This document shows, one piece after another, positions 1 through 10,680 of a stretch of DNA of 64,000 bases. The notes beneath the pieces were generated by a model. That model ran no database searches and was not told the DNA's origin. It was given only the letters and a program-made list of their open reading frames with translations. The position numbers and the translations under genes are program-made. Location: contig NC_092872.1 in assembly GCF_028372415.1 (NCBI RefSeq), forward strand, positions 282,227,206 to 282,291,205. The letters are read 5' to 3'. Source of the DNA: Notamacropus eugenii. Its lineage: Eukaryota; Chordata; Mammalia; Diprotodontia; Macropodidae. Numbering within the stretch: position 1 is the first letter of the stretch; each line of letters begins with the position of its first letter.

Positions 1-1184
1 TCTTCTTCTAGCTTCTTCTTCAGCCCCTTCAATGATGGCATGAAATAGGACGGAAAGTTTAGGGCTCTAACTTCCTGTCACTTAAGTGTCCATCCTCCAT
101 GGGGCTGCTGGCAACGAATCACACAACTTCTGGCCTGTGGACATGAGGCTCAATGAACACAGCGCCAGGTGTAAGCGGCTGGCTACTTCCCTGCTCTGTT
201 ATTTATTAGCACACCTTGTATAACTTTGGATGTATTCTGCATGCTCAAAAGCTTTATCAGGGCTATCTGGTGGCTTCTAAATGAAGAGATAGAGTCCTCT
301 AGTAGCCCCACAAATTACATTTTTCATTCTGTTAGAGAGGACTCTAAAAGACCCTGATGATCAGATAAAAACAAAGATGTCCCTATCTGGGATTTGTATG
401 AATTCAATTAATGGCCTTTGGCCCAGTTACGTCAAATCCATTTTCCTATGGTTCACAAATCCTGAAAAGGGTAACAAGTCTGCTGCATTTGCTTATTTCA
501 ATTATAACTTGAATTAAATGCAGCAGCTGCAAGCATGACCTGTTTTTTGGTTGTAAAATGATGAGTTAGAATTAATCCACAGCATTTTCTTCGGCACAGT
601 ACAAATGGCTATGTGAGCACAACCCATAGACAAAGCCCCACAGAACTATTCCTCTAATAATCCTGTTCCGCTGGTTATCTGCTGCAATCACATGGTTGTC
701 ATGGTCGTCAAAACTGGCTGGAGTGAAGCACAAGAACGGATTTTACAAGGAAAATGAGACTGACCATGCCTCGGCATGGCTAATGGCTTCCTGCAGGCAG
801 CCAGCCTTGACTTGTGTCCTCAAACCTCCCAAAGGTGGCTAAGGAGGCCCCTGCCTCTGGGTCATGGAAAGCATTCTTATGGATCTCTGCAGTCAAGAGG
901 TGAGTCCTCCTTCTTGGAAGAGGAATGTCTCATCTGTGCAGCACACGTGGCTGAAAAGCCTTTTTAAAAATCAGACGGATTTCTTTGGGAGGATGGAAAT
1001 CTTATCTAACGTGCCCAGGAGTCTGGGCTGACCCAGTGGGCCAGTGAGATGACAAAAAGACAAGCATTCTGAGGCTCTATCAGCTCTAAGTGTTTTTCAA
1101 AAAGTCAGGCAGCAAAGACTATTTATATTATTTCCTTCAGGACTTTGGTCATGGTCTAATTTTCAACAGGGGCAGTGGGAATAC

Positions 1185-1268
1185 AAAGGAAGGTGAAAGA
1201 GAGAGAGAAAAAGGAAAGAGACAAAGATAGAGAGAGGAGAGAGAGGGAAGAGAGAAACAGAGAGGGCA
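1185..1268. repeat. GA-rich low-complexity tract
   Basis: The plus strand is almost pure purine, with repeated gagaga/ggaaag units. It produces overlapping short minus-strand open frames rich in Ser/Leu that have no coding character. Confidence 0.8.
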
Positions 1269-1439
1269 GTTGTGTAAATCTAGTGTGACAGCAGGACGGA
1301 GTCTGACAGAAGCCCGATGGGGGGTAATCAATAGCGCTGAACATTGCTACTGAGCAGCCAAGGAGGATGCTCCCTGAGCAGTGTCACAGTGACAGCTTAA
1401 GTCCAGCACCCACAACACAATACGTTCTCCCTCAACTTC

Positions 1440-1640
1440 ACTGCCCAAGAGCTCAGAGGATGGGCCAGAAGTCAGAAGACCTAGTGCAAGCTCTGACCCC
1501 ACCACTTATGAGCTGTGTGACACTTAGAATCTAAGCCTCCACTTGTCTCCTCCGTAAAACAGGGATATGTGCTCTGTGATGAAGACCAAATGACCACTTT
1601 ATGAGTACTTTGTGAACTGCTAAGTGCTGTCTGCTTGGAT
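1440..1640 (+). repeat. MIR-like SINE fragment
   Basis: The order 'gagctgtgtgac', a 'tccgtaaaac'-type core and a trailing 'ctgctaagtgctgt' follows a diverged MIR in plus orientation. Borders are approximate. Confidence 0.55.
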
Positions 1641-2754
1641 GGTGAAAATGATGGATGATGATTCTAGACACTGACACCTGGTCCAGGCTGATGCATCCAC
1701 ATAACCTCCCAAAACCCAGATAAGACCCTTCATCTCTGTTCTATTCTCAACGTTTAGATGACAAAGGAGCCCCTGAGATGCCCTCATGGTCCAAGAGGCC
1801 TCCACAGTCCTAGAGGTCAGGAGGTGTCCCCATTCTCACCTTTATCTTTCCATCACATTCCTGAGTCTTCCTCTCCTCTTGGGCTGAAACCCAGGGTTCC
1901 TGGGCAAAACCAGAACATCTATCACTCTGCTCGTGCTGCTTGATCCCGTTCAGCAAACAGAGCCTGGAGCCAGGCCAGGGCCCCACCTGAGGAGGGTACT
2001 GGGACCAGCTGAAGACTCAGCTTCCACAGCTCTGATGCATTGAGATCTATGACAACCCAGGGATGTAGGCCTTGAGAATGGGATCATTTCTGTGTTACAG
2101 GCCCAGAGACACAAGGTGCTTCCCCCACATCCGAATTGGTCCCAGCTCCCACAATGTCTCCCTAGATGCTCCAGTCTAGGCAGAGACCTGGTGACAGTTA
2201 ACCCCAGAGAACCCCATCTTCCATGACCATTTCTAGCTATAATAGTTTCTTCTGGGGAGTGAACTGTTACCACCAAAACATCAGAACCAGGAGGCAGATA
2301 CTGGAATCAGAAAAGCTCAATAGTAAATATGCCAGGGAGCTTGGAGGAACTTGGGCCAGAATCACAGTCATGGCAGTCCATTGCCTGCTATGTCCTTACT
2401 CTTAGCAAGCTAGGGAGGTTGAGGCCCAGAAGTCAGGCCCTGTGTGAAGCAGACAGTTTTCTGCTACAGTAGCCATAACATCTGGAGGTAGCAGCCAAGG
2501 CTTCCATGTCTTTATTACCTGGGAGCCCCCTGAGCCAGGTGGGGCAGTTTTGTAGGATGGGAGCCAGCTAGCCTCCCCTCCTGAACTGACTCCTCTGAGG
2601 AGAAGGGAAGGGGGGCAAGGAAGAAACACACATTGGGTTCCATTCCTGGGGCACATAGCATGGCTTCTTGAGGTGTTCATCCTTATTCACACACCTGGTA
2701 CATCCAAGAATGTGCTTGGGTGTTCTGCCAGGGTGAGGAAGGCTTTCAGTGTCC

Positions 2755-2850
2755 CCAGACCTGAGCCAGAAGATCAGGATTCAAATCCCAATTTGGTCAC
2801 TTAATAACGGTGTGATCCTGGGCAGGTCGCCTCACTTTAATGGGGGCGCC
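2755..2850 (+). repeat. MIR-like SINE fragment
   Basis: It carries the MIR core 'ggattcaaatccc ... ggtcactta ... tgtgatcctgggcaggtc' in plus orientation. It is short and both ends are decayed. Confidence 0.65.
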
Positions 2851-4352
2851 CTCTCCTTTTGGGCCAGAAAGCCTTGTAGGCCCTTCCCCCTCTGAATCTG
2901 GAATGCTATCTGCCTGTACTTGGGCCTCTTTCTGCAGGGTGGAGTCCAGTCCTTCATGTCCTTGGGCCAGCCCCAGGTTCCTGCACAGCACAGGCCGGGC
3001 CTTGAGCCTCTCAGGACAGCTCCATCCTCCCTTCAGTGGGCTAAAAGAATGATCTGACTTTGGGATGGTCCCTCCCTGCCCAGCCCCTCCTCCACCTCCC
3101 TCTCCCCAAGGACAGCATGTTCCGAAGCCCAAAGCCCATCTCTAGCCTGGTAACTTTTACTTTGTATCCTGGTTTCCTGGTGAATCTTATCAACTCCTTC
3201 TCAGAAGAAAAATTTTAGATGCATAAAACAAAGGACATAGGAAAAATTGTGCTGAAACATAATTATCAAAAAATATTTTAAAAAACTGACTTGCAAGGAA
3301 AGACCCCAGTTCTAAAACAAGACATATTTGCCAATCACTGTTAGTTGTCAAAAAAAAAAAAAGTTCAAAATTCAGGAAGAAAAAAAGTAGCAAAAGGGCA
3401 AACAATGGATGGTTCTCCATTAACTTCACATCCTCCACTTAGATTTCTGCTGTGTATTTTCTTTAGGAGAAATAGTAATACTTGCCTTTTTAATAGAGTA
3501 GCCATCTTTCAAAAGTCACTCCCCTTCAAACTCTTCTTGCTACCAAAAATACAAAATTAAACAAAGCCCTAGCTAAGAGACCTGTGTACATGCCTTGCAC
3601 CCTTGGAGCGCCCAGTATCTCTCCCAGAAGAAGGAAGCATTTGATTATTTGTTCTCCAGGGCCAAGACTGGTCAATGCAGTGACCCTGACCTCAGCTGTC
3701 TCTGCAGCACTCACTTCCATTAGCATCATGATGGTGTCTATCTTTTTTTCTGGGTCTCCTATGCACTGCATTTTCAGAGACTCACTGGAGACTGTCTGGT
3801 GTAGCTGGGGCAGAACATGGTTCCATAGGAACACAGCTTATTCTGGCATGGTCCACTGGCTCACAGAGACAGAGAGAGAGAGATGGAAGGAGGGAATCCT
3901 AAGGCCACCTGGCCCCTCCCCCCAAAAGCATGGCAATCACTTGTCTGATGATCACTTCTGGAAGGACCCTTAGGAGAACAGAAATTCTTCTTATGGGAAA
4001 AATTGCCCATGCTTGTCACAAAACCTTCACCCTAAGTTTGAAATATTGACTTTCTTTGGATAAAGTTTGACCTGAACCATAAGAAAGGCTGTAACAGTGC
4101 CTGGGGGGCTCCCTGAACACACGGATCAGACCTGGGTCTCCCCATCAGGGAGACACCCTGCTTGTTCCCGAGTATTTCTCCCTTGCCCCCTTGCAGTGTC
4201 CCAGAGGCAGACAGTTCACCAGCAGCAGAAAGTTATCCCCTCAATTAAAAACCAGAGCAGTGTACAAAACACTGGCAACAAGACACACGGATGGCTGTGT
4301 GGCTGGGCTGCACTGGGCACCTTGCCAGCACTGCCACATTAAATTGCACTAC

Positions 4353-4511
4353 CTGGTCTGCTCAGGAAGTCACAGTGGCCCAAGCCTGCAATATCGATCC
4401 GCTTCAGGAACAGGACCAGGCTCATCAGGTTGGCCTCTTGTAATTCCGGGGCCTTCAGTGGCTTCATGTCCCTGCAGAAAAACTCTTCAGAGTACAGACG
4501 GAACAGTTTGC
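4353..4511 (-). CDS. DHX32: DHX32 coding exon 6 (partial gene)
   Basis: This 159-nt exon begins after a cag acceptor (4514-4512), completes the split Gly codon 401 and encodes residues 402-453. The translation runs GKLFRLYSEEF, then PLKAPELQEANL, then LVLFLKRIDIAGLGHCDF. This follows vertebrate DHX32 closely through the start of the helicase-associated region. It ends in phase 1 at a ccag|gtagtg donor (4352/4351). An 89-bp intron separates it from coding exon 5. The aromatic-rich YSEEF segment and the 'KRIDIAGLGHCDF' block are typical of the DEAH-box region after the second RecA-like domain. It is the last DHX32 exon inside the window. Confidence 0.95.
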
Positions 4512-4600
4512 CTGGAAGATATCAGAGAGCATGCCTCTGCTGCCTCTGCCCTGCCCCCACCACGAGGCCTCATGCCCTCAGCTCCAGAATCCCCTGCTAC

Positions 4601-4700
4601 CTGAGGAGGATGTGCCCAGGATCTGCTTGCGGATGTTGGCCTGGCTCCTGCTGATGGGCTGCAGGACAAGCGAGCTGGCTCTGATTCTGGGCCTGTAGAC
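4601..4700 (-). CDS. DHX32: DHX32 coding exon 5
   Basis: This 100-nt exon is bounded by a cttcttag acceptor (4703-4701) and a tcag|gtagca donor (4600/4599). It encodes residues 368-400 plus the first base of codon 401. The translation VYRPRIRASSLVLQPISRSQ, then ANIRKQILGTSSS, matches the part of DHX32 that corresponds to motif VI (QRxGRxGR) in active DEAH helicases. Here the motif reads SRSQANIRKQ, so the arginine finger pattern is degenerate, as is known for this family member. Phase 0 at the start and phase 1 at the end agree with both neighbours. Confidence 0.95.
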
Positions 4701-5242
4701 CTAAGAAGGAAAGACACACCTTCAGCATCAGTGAAGGCGAGAGGGAGCAGGCCTCGAGGAGGCTTCACAGAGCCACAGCTACTAACCAATCACTTCTATG
4801 GGTCCCATGTGCCAATGGCAAGTCCTTCAACTGATGGTCCTACAGGCCCTGGGAAGCCTTGACATGCTGGGATCAAAGAGGAGGGTCTAGCCCTTCCCAA
4901 CTTGCTGTCCTCATCTGTGGGGGAGTCATATCCTGATCCTCCCATGGGACACAGAGAGGGGAGAGCCGCACTAGGCTCCCCCAACAAAGTCAGCATTAAC
5001 TGCAATGGACTTTGTAGCCAGGCCAATTGCACAAAGATGTTTCAGGGATTTTTTTACAACATTCCCAAGCACAGAAGCTGTTGGACCCTAGGCAGGCTGT
5101 GAACCTCTCAGGCAACTCTCTAAGACCCTCAGGTGCAGAGAACACACCAATCTGCACTGGGAGAGGGGCTTTCCTCACCTGGCAATGACAATAATGACAC
5201 CATGCAGTGAGTTTAAAGGTGAGCTATTTTAGGTGAGCTCAC
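4701..5242 (-). other. DHX32: DHX32 intron 4
   Basis: A 542-bp intron. It contains a SINE 3' fragment at about 5095-5195 and the inner half of the hairpin at the exon 4 donor. Nothing else was recognised. Confidence 0.85.
5095..5195 (+). repeat. SINE 3' fragment (Mar1/MIR-like)
   Basis: The string 'aacctctcaggcaactctct' followed by 'gcagagaa...ctgcactgggagaggg...cctcacctgg' matches the 3' half of a tRNA-type SINE. A second copy lies at 9425-9635. Confidence 0.6.
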
Positions 5243-5246
5243 CTTT
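5215..5246 (-). promoter_or_regulatory. DHX32: Predicted hairpin covering the exon 4 donor
   Basis: On the minus strand, positions 5246-5236 read aaaggtgagct, which spans the exon/intron junction at 5243|5242. Positions 5225-5215 read agctcaccttt, its exact reverse complement. This gives a perfect 11-bp stem with a 10-nt loop that contains the whole 5' splice site. The pairing is seen in the sequence. Any effect on splicing is inference. Confidence 0.6.
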
Positions 5247-5488
5247 CTCCTCTCTAGCCCTGCGTCAATGACAAAGCGGACTGAGTTGGCACAGAGCAGG
5301 GACTCTCCTGGGCTGCTCGTTAACACCACTTTTCTTTGGTATACTTGGCTTCTTTTTTCTGTGTCTTCATTTGGCTTGAACAGGAGGCATTTTTCTTTTG
5401 GATATAAAGGGACGACAATCAACTCCCCAAGATCTGGATTTAAGTTAGAGCCTTCTTGACAGACAATTTCATGGACTTTTTCAATTTC
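5243..5488 (-). CDS. DHX32: DHX32 coding exon 4
   Basis: This 246-nt exon (82 codons, phase 0 at both ends) encodes residues 286-367. It starts after a ctctag acceptor (ending 5489) with EIEKVHEIV...GSNLNPDLGE. It continues LIVVPLYPKEKCLLFKP, then EDTEKRSQVYQRKVVLT, then NSVRFVIDAGLERRK. This is the second RecA-like domain. The VPLYPKEK stretch stands where active DEAH helicases have LY(S/A)xLPxxxQ, and SVRFVIDAGLERRK corresponds to motif V (V.STNIAETSLT...G). The donor is aaag|gtgagc at 5242/5241 and sits inside a perfect hairpin. Confidence 0.96.
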
Positions 5489-6479
5489 CTAGAGTAAAAA
5501 ATAATGCAATCCATGAGTAAAAGAATCAGTTCAACTCACAAATCATTACTAGAGGATTTCTTTTAATTATGTGAAATGATAATACAACAGCAGAGATAGA
5601 AGAGAATGCTCATGGTTGGCACCACTCAGGTGTGTCTACCACCTCCGAAAAAAGGGCATAGAAAGTATGCCAAAGTAGGGAAACCACTTCTGATGGCAGA
5701 TCTGGCTGAGATGGCAAACTAAATGCCATTGTCTTCTCTAGTTCAAAGAGGGCCCCACTGGGGGATGAGCACTGCTGCCTTTCGGCCTTGTTCTGAGCCA
5801 ACTCTTCTGGCTCCCTGGGGCCACCACTAAGCCATGGCCAAACAAAGGCAGTCTGCCCTTCTCCAACACCAGACATCAATGTGCTAGGAAGACAGGAGGA
5901 CTAAGAATCACTGAGTGGCTGCTAGAATTCCTGTCTAGTGTGCTCTGTAAGCAGGTTACTATCTGGGTCACTTTGGAAAGGACTCTTCTGGCCTAGTTTG
6001 GCAGGAAAATGCCCCAAACGCAGTAAAGCATGCAGAAAAGTGCTCAGTGCTTTTTATAACTTGTGCTACTCAACAAGATAGGATCGCTTATTTTTGGAAA
6101 CGTCTGAACGTCAAATACATTTTGTGAAGCAATAAAAGTGAATTCTGTGCAAGAAATTGACAGTTATGCAAAACACAGAATAGGTAGAAATTCCAATAAG
6201 AAAGAATCTTGCTACTAAGCCACAAGTTCTTTAAATCTCAAGAGAAAAATGTTCTTTAAAATGTAAGATTTTTATGTTTTTAAAAAATACCTTATGTTTG
6301 CCACAATTCCTTTCTCCTTAAGAAGTCAGCAAAGTGCCTGCTCCTGGAGACACATCCTTTGACTCTTCAGTGAAGGCTCTGTTCAAAAGCCATCACAGAA
6401 CGAGGGCCCCTGGGCCCTATTGGCTCATTCCCTGCCTTTCTTCCTCCATTCTGTCTCCTTGGGCATAACCAGGTTTAGG

Positions 6480-6605
6480 CTGGAAAGAACCTGAGCCCAT
6501 CCTCTAATCCAACTCACTCCCAGGCCCAGAGAGGGGGATGGATGAGCTCAAGGAGACAGAATGACAAGAGGCAGAGTCAGAATTCAAACACAGGTTCTAG
6601 CCACA
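6480..6605 (-). repeat. MIR-like SINE fragment
   Basis: The sequence 'ggctggaaagaacctgagcc ... cccagagagg ... gaattcaaacacaggttct' is the antisense order of a diverged MIR. A separate plus-sense scrap ('cctcatctgtaaaatggg') lies at about 6635-6655. Confidence 0.55.
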
Positions 6606-6754
6606 AACACCAAAATGTCCTGGAGCTTCAGTTTCCTCATCTGTAAAATGGGAATACTGCCTCTAGAATCTCCTTGGCTGGGGACCTGTGCTCAGCACCA
6701 CAATTACATTAGGGTGCTATGGAAATGCCACAGTTGTTAGGTTAAATTTGCAAA

Positions 6755-6930
6755 GTGCTTGACCCACAATGCAGCTCACTCTCCCAAAGACCTTGGGAAG
6801 CAGAACTTTAATGGGAGCAGCTGTCCTACCCCCATTTTACAGATGAGGAAGCCAAGGCTGAGGGAGATTAAATGATTTGGGGGCCAGATATGAACTCCAA
6901 CTGTCCTGACTCTGCTCCCGACACTGCCCC
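6755..6930 (-). repeat. MIR-like SINE fragment
   Basis: 'ccccattttacagatgagga' followed by 'gagggagattaaatgatttg' is an antisense MIR core. The flanks are decayed. Confidence 0.7.
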
Positions 6931-7014
6931 TGCACCTCACTCACTATTGTTCATTTTTATCCTCAGGCAGGAATCAGCACAGCCTACACTAGCACTCAGC
7001 CCCATGCCTGGCAC

Positions 7015-7242
7015 ATAGCAGATACTCAACAATAGCAAGCATTTCCTAAGTATGATTCCTAAGTACGTAGGTGCTGTTATGATCCTCGTTCTAAGGATGA
7101 GGAATCTGAGGAAAACAGAGGTTAAGTGAGGTGTCTAGGGTCCCACAGTCAGGAAGTCTATGAGGCTGATTTGAACCCAGAATTTCCTAAATCCAGACTC
7201 AGCACTCTATCCATTGCGTCACCAGCTGCCCTAGTAGCTGAT
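7015..7242 (-). repeat. MIR-like SINE, nearly complete
   Basis: The full antisense MIR order is present: 'ggtgctgttatgatcctc', 'gaggttaagtgaggtgtcta', 'gatttgaacccagaa', then the A-box end 'tccattgcgtcaccagctgc'. Confidence 0.8.
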
Positions 7243-8419
7243 ACTGGAAAATGTCCCAGCTGGGTGGGAAGATCTCTGCACAGAAACTTGGTGAGAACTT
7301 GTTGTAAAGAGGTAAAGCTGTTACCTTGGGGTCATGATTTCCATCCAGAGAATTCTTCAGAATGCAGGTGAGCTGTTCCTCCCCCCCAGCCCCCATGCTG
7401 CCTTACCAGTTAGAGAAGAATTATTGTTCTACCTTCTATGGCCCTCTGCTCAGTCCAGACAGGACTCTAATGGCCCTAAGACAGCATCCCAACAAGGAAT
7501 GAGGCTGGTCTGGGCACTGACCAGGCCAGGTTACCCCACCTGTGATCTCAGCTTTGAGGGGCCTCCCACCCATAGGGCCTGGGTCCCACCACTAAGCTCT
7601 CTGTCCACGTGGCCCTGGTGCCACAGGGCTGCTCCAGAACTGGTCAGTAAGTGAGAATGTCACCTGATCTGTCTCCATCAATCATGTTCTTTGCACCAGG
7701 AAAATCCCTGTTTCTGCTTTAAGGATGTTCTTTCCCCACAGAGATGATGCAAGGTGGATTTGTTCTGCTTCCTTAAAGCCTACTTTTCTCCTAAACCTAG
7801 GTCTGGACCAGTTCCTCGCATCCAGCACTTTCCTCAGACCTTTCCTGAGTACCTAAGAGCAGATAGACACAAAGACTAGGGGGAAATGACTCAGAACAAG
7901 GCAGATCTACTTCACACCCATCCAGGTGAGTGTCACATGGCTGTCCAAAGAGAAAGAAAGCCCAAATCCTATGAAAATAAATGCCTCAGAATGTGAATGC
8001 TCATAGAACCAAGTCATGGACATTTTTAATGCAGACCAGAACAAGACTATTAGAAAAGAAAGGTACTGGATGGATTGTCAAGATGCTCTGGTTTGCTCAG
8101 ACCACTGGCTGGTTCCCAGGACATGCCTCTAGAACCTCAATATTGGGTTCATTTTCACCAATTTCTTTCAAATTGCCCCTACTCCCCCACCCCAATGCTT
8201 AGTTGGCACAGGGAGCTCAGACCACATCATATCAGCTTGGAATGTAGGGCAGATCCTGGTAGCACTAAGCTTCTCCCTCCCTTGGATCTTTTTAAAATAC
8301 AGAAAAAGGGCATGGCCTGATTCATTAGGGCTGGTGATTAGCACGGAGCTCCTGGCCAGGGGTCCCCAACCTGAGGGTGTTCCTATGTTCCTGATTTGTC
8401 CTGACTAAACATCACTTAC

Positions 8420-8792
8420 CTGCTCACAGGCTAAAAAGGCCACGATGTCGCCCTTCTCTCCAGTGTGATGGATTTCAAAGATCAGCTGAATAACAGATAC
8501 CAGGTGGTCTTTGGGAGCCGCACACAGGTGTACCACCTCCACTGGGAACATATTTCTCACTTCGATGTGAGGCACATTGCCATAGTAAGCAATGAGCTTG
8601 CCGACCAAGGGAGGAGAGGTGATAATCACGAGCTTCAGCTCAGGCCTCGCCAACAAAACATCTTTTAAAAGGCCAAGTAACACATCGGTCGAGATGCTCC
8701 TTTCGTGAACATCGTCTAGGACGATGACTCCATAGCATCCCAGAAAAGGAATAGACATCATTTCTCTTTGCAAGATCTCATCAGTACAGTAC
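8420..8792 (-). CDS. DHX32: DHX32 coding exon 3 (DEAH-like motif exon)
   Basis: This 373-nt exon completes split Arg codon 161 and encodes residues 162-285. It carries YCTDEILQREMMS and then the Walker B region GVIVLDDVHERS at about residues 182-193. The DEAH box reads DDVH (187-190), so the catalytic Glu position is Asp. Motif III, SAT in active helicases, reads ITSPP (218-222). This helicase-like protein is known in human with a similarly atypical motif, so the departure is a family feature rather than damage here. The exon ends ...EIHHTGEKGDIVAFLACEQ with a cag|gtaagt donor (8419/8418). The acceptor is ctgcccag (ending 8793). Confidence 0.97.
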
Positions 8793-9424
8793 CTGGGCAG
8801 AGGAAACACAAGTGAGCACAGCTGGGCAGCCTGTTACATGGCCCTATGAGCAGGCAGGTGTCCATGCTCACCCACCTGGTAACGGCCAGAGGCAAGCCCC
8901 TCCAAACCCAGAGTATCCCCCAACTTCTCCTCAAGGGTTCCTTAGGAAAGCTCAGAGCCCAAGTGGCCTTATCAGCTAATATTTCCCTCCACAGTGTTAA
9001 TGAAAAGTTCTGTCCTTCAGGGGGCACCTGGTAGTCCAGCCTGGGGTTCTCTTTCTGGCAGGACTACTCTTCCCATGTCCTGTAATCATGTCTCTAGGGC
9101 CTGCTAGGTACCTAGTCCCATGCAAACACATACTTCATTTCCATGAACAAACAGTTATGGATGTATTGACTAGGACTTGTTGAAACCTTTCCTGATCCTA
9201 GGCCCTTGCCAGGAAATCCAGTCCTTGTATGGGAAGCAGTATCCTTTTAACCCCAAACTTCAGGTTATTGACTTTTGATCCCAAATTTACCTCCTTCTAG
9301 CCTCCTGGATTTGCTGGGTAAAAACCATGTTCACAATCTACACCTGGAAGACCTCCTAAATTCATGTCTGTGACACTGGACACCTTGCTCTTCAGTGTTT
9401 TTTAAGCTTTAAGAGAACTTTAGA

Positions 9425-9635
9425 AAGGTCACTCCTAAGGCCAGCAAGACTTGGGTTCAAGTCCCACCTTGGAAACATAACCACTGCTTGACCCTGCCTG
9501 GGCAAGTAACTTACCATCTCCATGCTCTACGCAACTCTCAAGATGCTAAGTGCCAAGCACAGTTCTGACCTGCACTAGTGGAGGGAGTCTCCTTACCTGC
9601 GAGGTCTCTGTATTAGAGAAATCCCAGGCCCATTC
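9425..9635 (+). repeat. tRNA-type SINE (Mar1/MIR-like)
   Basis: Plus-sense order: 'ttgggttcaagtcccacctt', 'tgcctgggcaagtaactta', 'ctctacgcaactctcaagat', 'ctgcactagtggagggagtc'. It shares its 3' half with the fragment at 5095-5195. Confidence 0.65.
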
Positions 9636-9949
9636 CCAAGCTGTAATCTCAACATTTCTTTCTTTCTTTTTTGAAATTTGTATAGAATTATCAAAGACAG
9701 AGGACAAAGCAAATGGAAAGATGAGAAAAACCTGGCCATTTCAGACAATGAAAGCGAGGCCAAGAGCCCCAAGGCAGGCACTTCCCAGATGGCCACCTCA
9801 GGATCTCTCTCAGTAATGAGATGAATGATGATAAACAGCTGCCCTCTCTGCATGGTTACTGGCTGGAAGAGCCCCTGGCCTGGCTAGGCACAGAGTGGCC
9901 ACTCACACAACCCTTGTTCCATACGTTCTAGGATTTTAACCTTACTAAG

Positions 9950-10040
9950 ATCAGAGGGTCACAAGGGACCCTAAGACATGATCTAATCCAGGCCCCTCAT
10001 TTTACAGAAGAGGAAACTGAGGCTCAGAGAATAACGTGAG
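9950..10040 (-). repeat. MIR-like SINE fragment
   Basis: 'cctcattttacagaagagga' followed by 'aactgaggctcagagaa' is the antisense MIR core. Confidence 0.65.
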
Positions 10041-10364
10041 TCAGCTTCCCAGGCTCAGCAGGGCCTTGCTTAGTTCAGATTTCTCCCCTGACTCTTTTCC
10101 TACAAACCCTCTTCGACTGCTTCTTGCAAGTAAAGATGTAACAATCCCTTCACTGGTTTTCAGTTTTCTTGGCCAGACTTTGTGTTGCTGTCTCCTGTTT
10201 TCTTTACAAATCCCTCCTCAGATGTCCTTGATTTCATCAATCTTCTTAATAAACAAATAATGGCTTTTATTTTGTCTTTTAAATTATCCACATCTGGCAA
10301 CCTCCAAACCCTCTGACTGGTCCTCCGTTACTTGAAGAGAGAGAGACCACGCTGGGGTGGCTGG

Positions 10365-10680
10365 TGTGTGCGTCCTTCGTAGCCAAAGAAGACCAGGCCA
10401 GCAGAGAAATGATGACATGACTTGCACTTGACTTTGTTTTGATTGAGGGAGGGCTGTGCAGGTCACCAGCCTCACTTCTCCTCCAGAGCCATCTGGATCC
10501 AGTGACCAGATACTGATCAGGATGACTGGAGATGACCCAGGATGAGGCAATTGGGGTTAAGTGACTTGCCCAAGGTCACATAGCTAATGAGTGTCAGGTG
10601 TCTGAGGTGAGATTTGAACTCAGGTTCTCCTGACTCCTGCATTGGTGCTCTCTTCACTGCACCACCTAGCTGCCCTGGGG
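10365..10680 (-). repeat. Marsupial-type SINE
   Basis: In antisense orientation the distal body reads 'cagagccatctggatccagt', 'gatgactggagatgaccc', and the tRNA-related half ends 'caccacctagctgccc'. I recognise this combination as a high-copy SINE of marsupial genomes. It is one of the best taxonomic clues in the window. Confidence 0.75.

Larger units (their letters stand above)
1..4352 (-). other. DHX32: DHX32 intron 6 (3' exons not in window)
   Basis: This is the sequence downstream (minus sense) of the last visible coding exon, whose donor is at 4352/4351. I looked for the remaining DHX32 C-terminal exons (the helicase-associated and OB-fold-like region) and found no matching translation, so they should lie left of position 1. 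The interval holds MIR-like pieces near 1440-1640 and 2755-2850, a GA-rich tract at 1185-1268, and an unexplained open frame at 3526-3834. Nothing else was recognised. Confidence 0.6.
5489..8419 (-). other. DHX32: DHX32 intron 3
   Basis: A 2.9-kb intron with a gtaagt donor at 8419/8418 and a ctctag acceptor ending at 5489. It holds three minus-oriented MIR pieces (about 6480-6605, 6755-6930 and 7015-7242). I see nothing further in the remaining sequence. Confidence 0.85.

Noticed and set aside
1..120. Possible DHX32 3' exon at the window edge
   Set aside because: Minus-strand translations (for example GLKKKLEE) do not match the DHX32 C-terminal region by my reading, and no splice signals support them.
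1149..1344. Two overlapping minus-strand Ser/Leu-rich frames
   Set aside because: They come from the GA-rich low-complexity tract.
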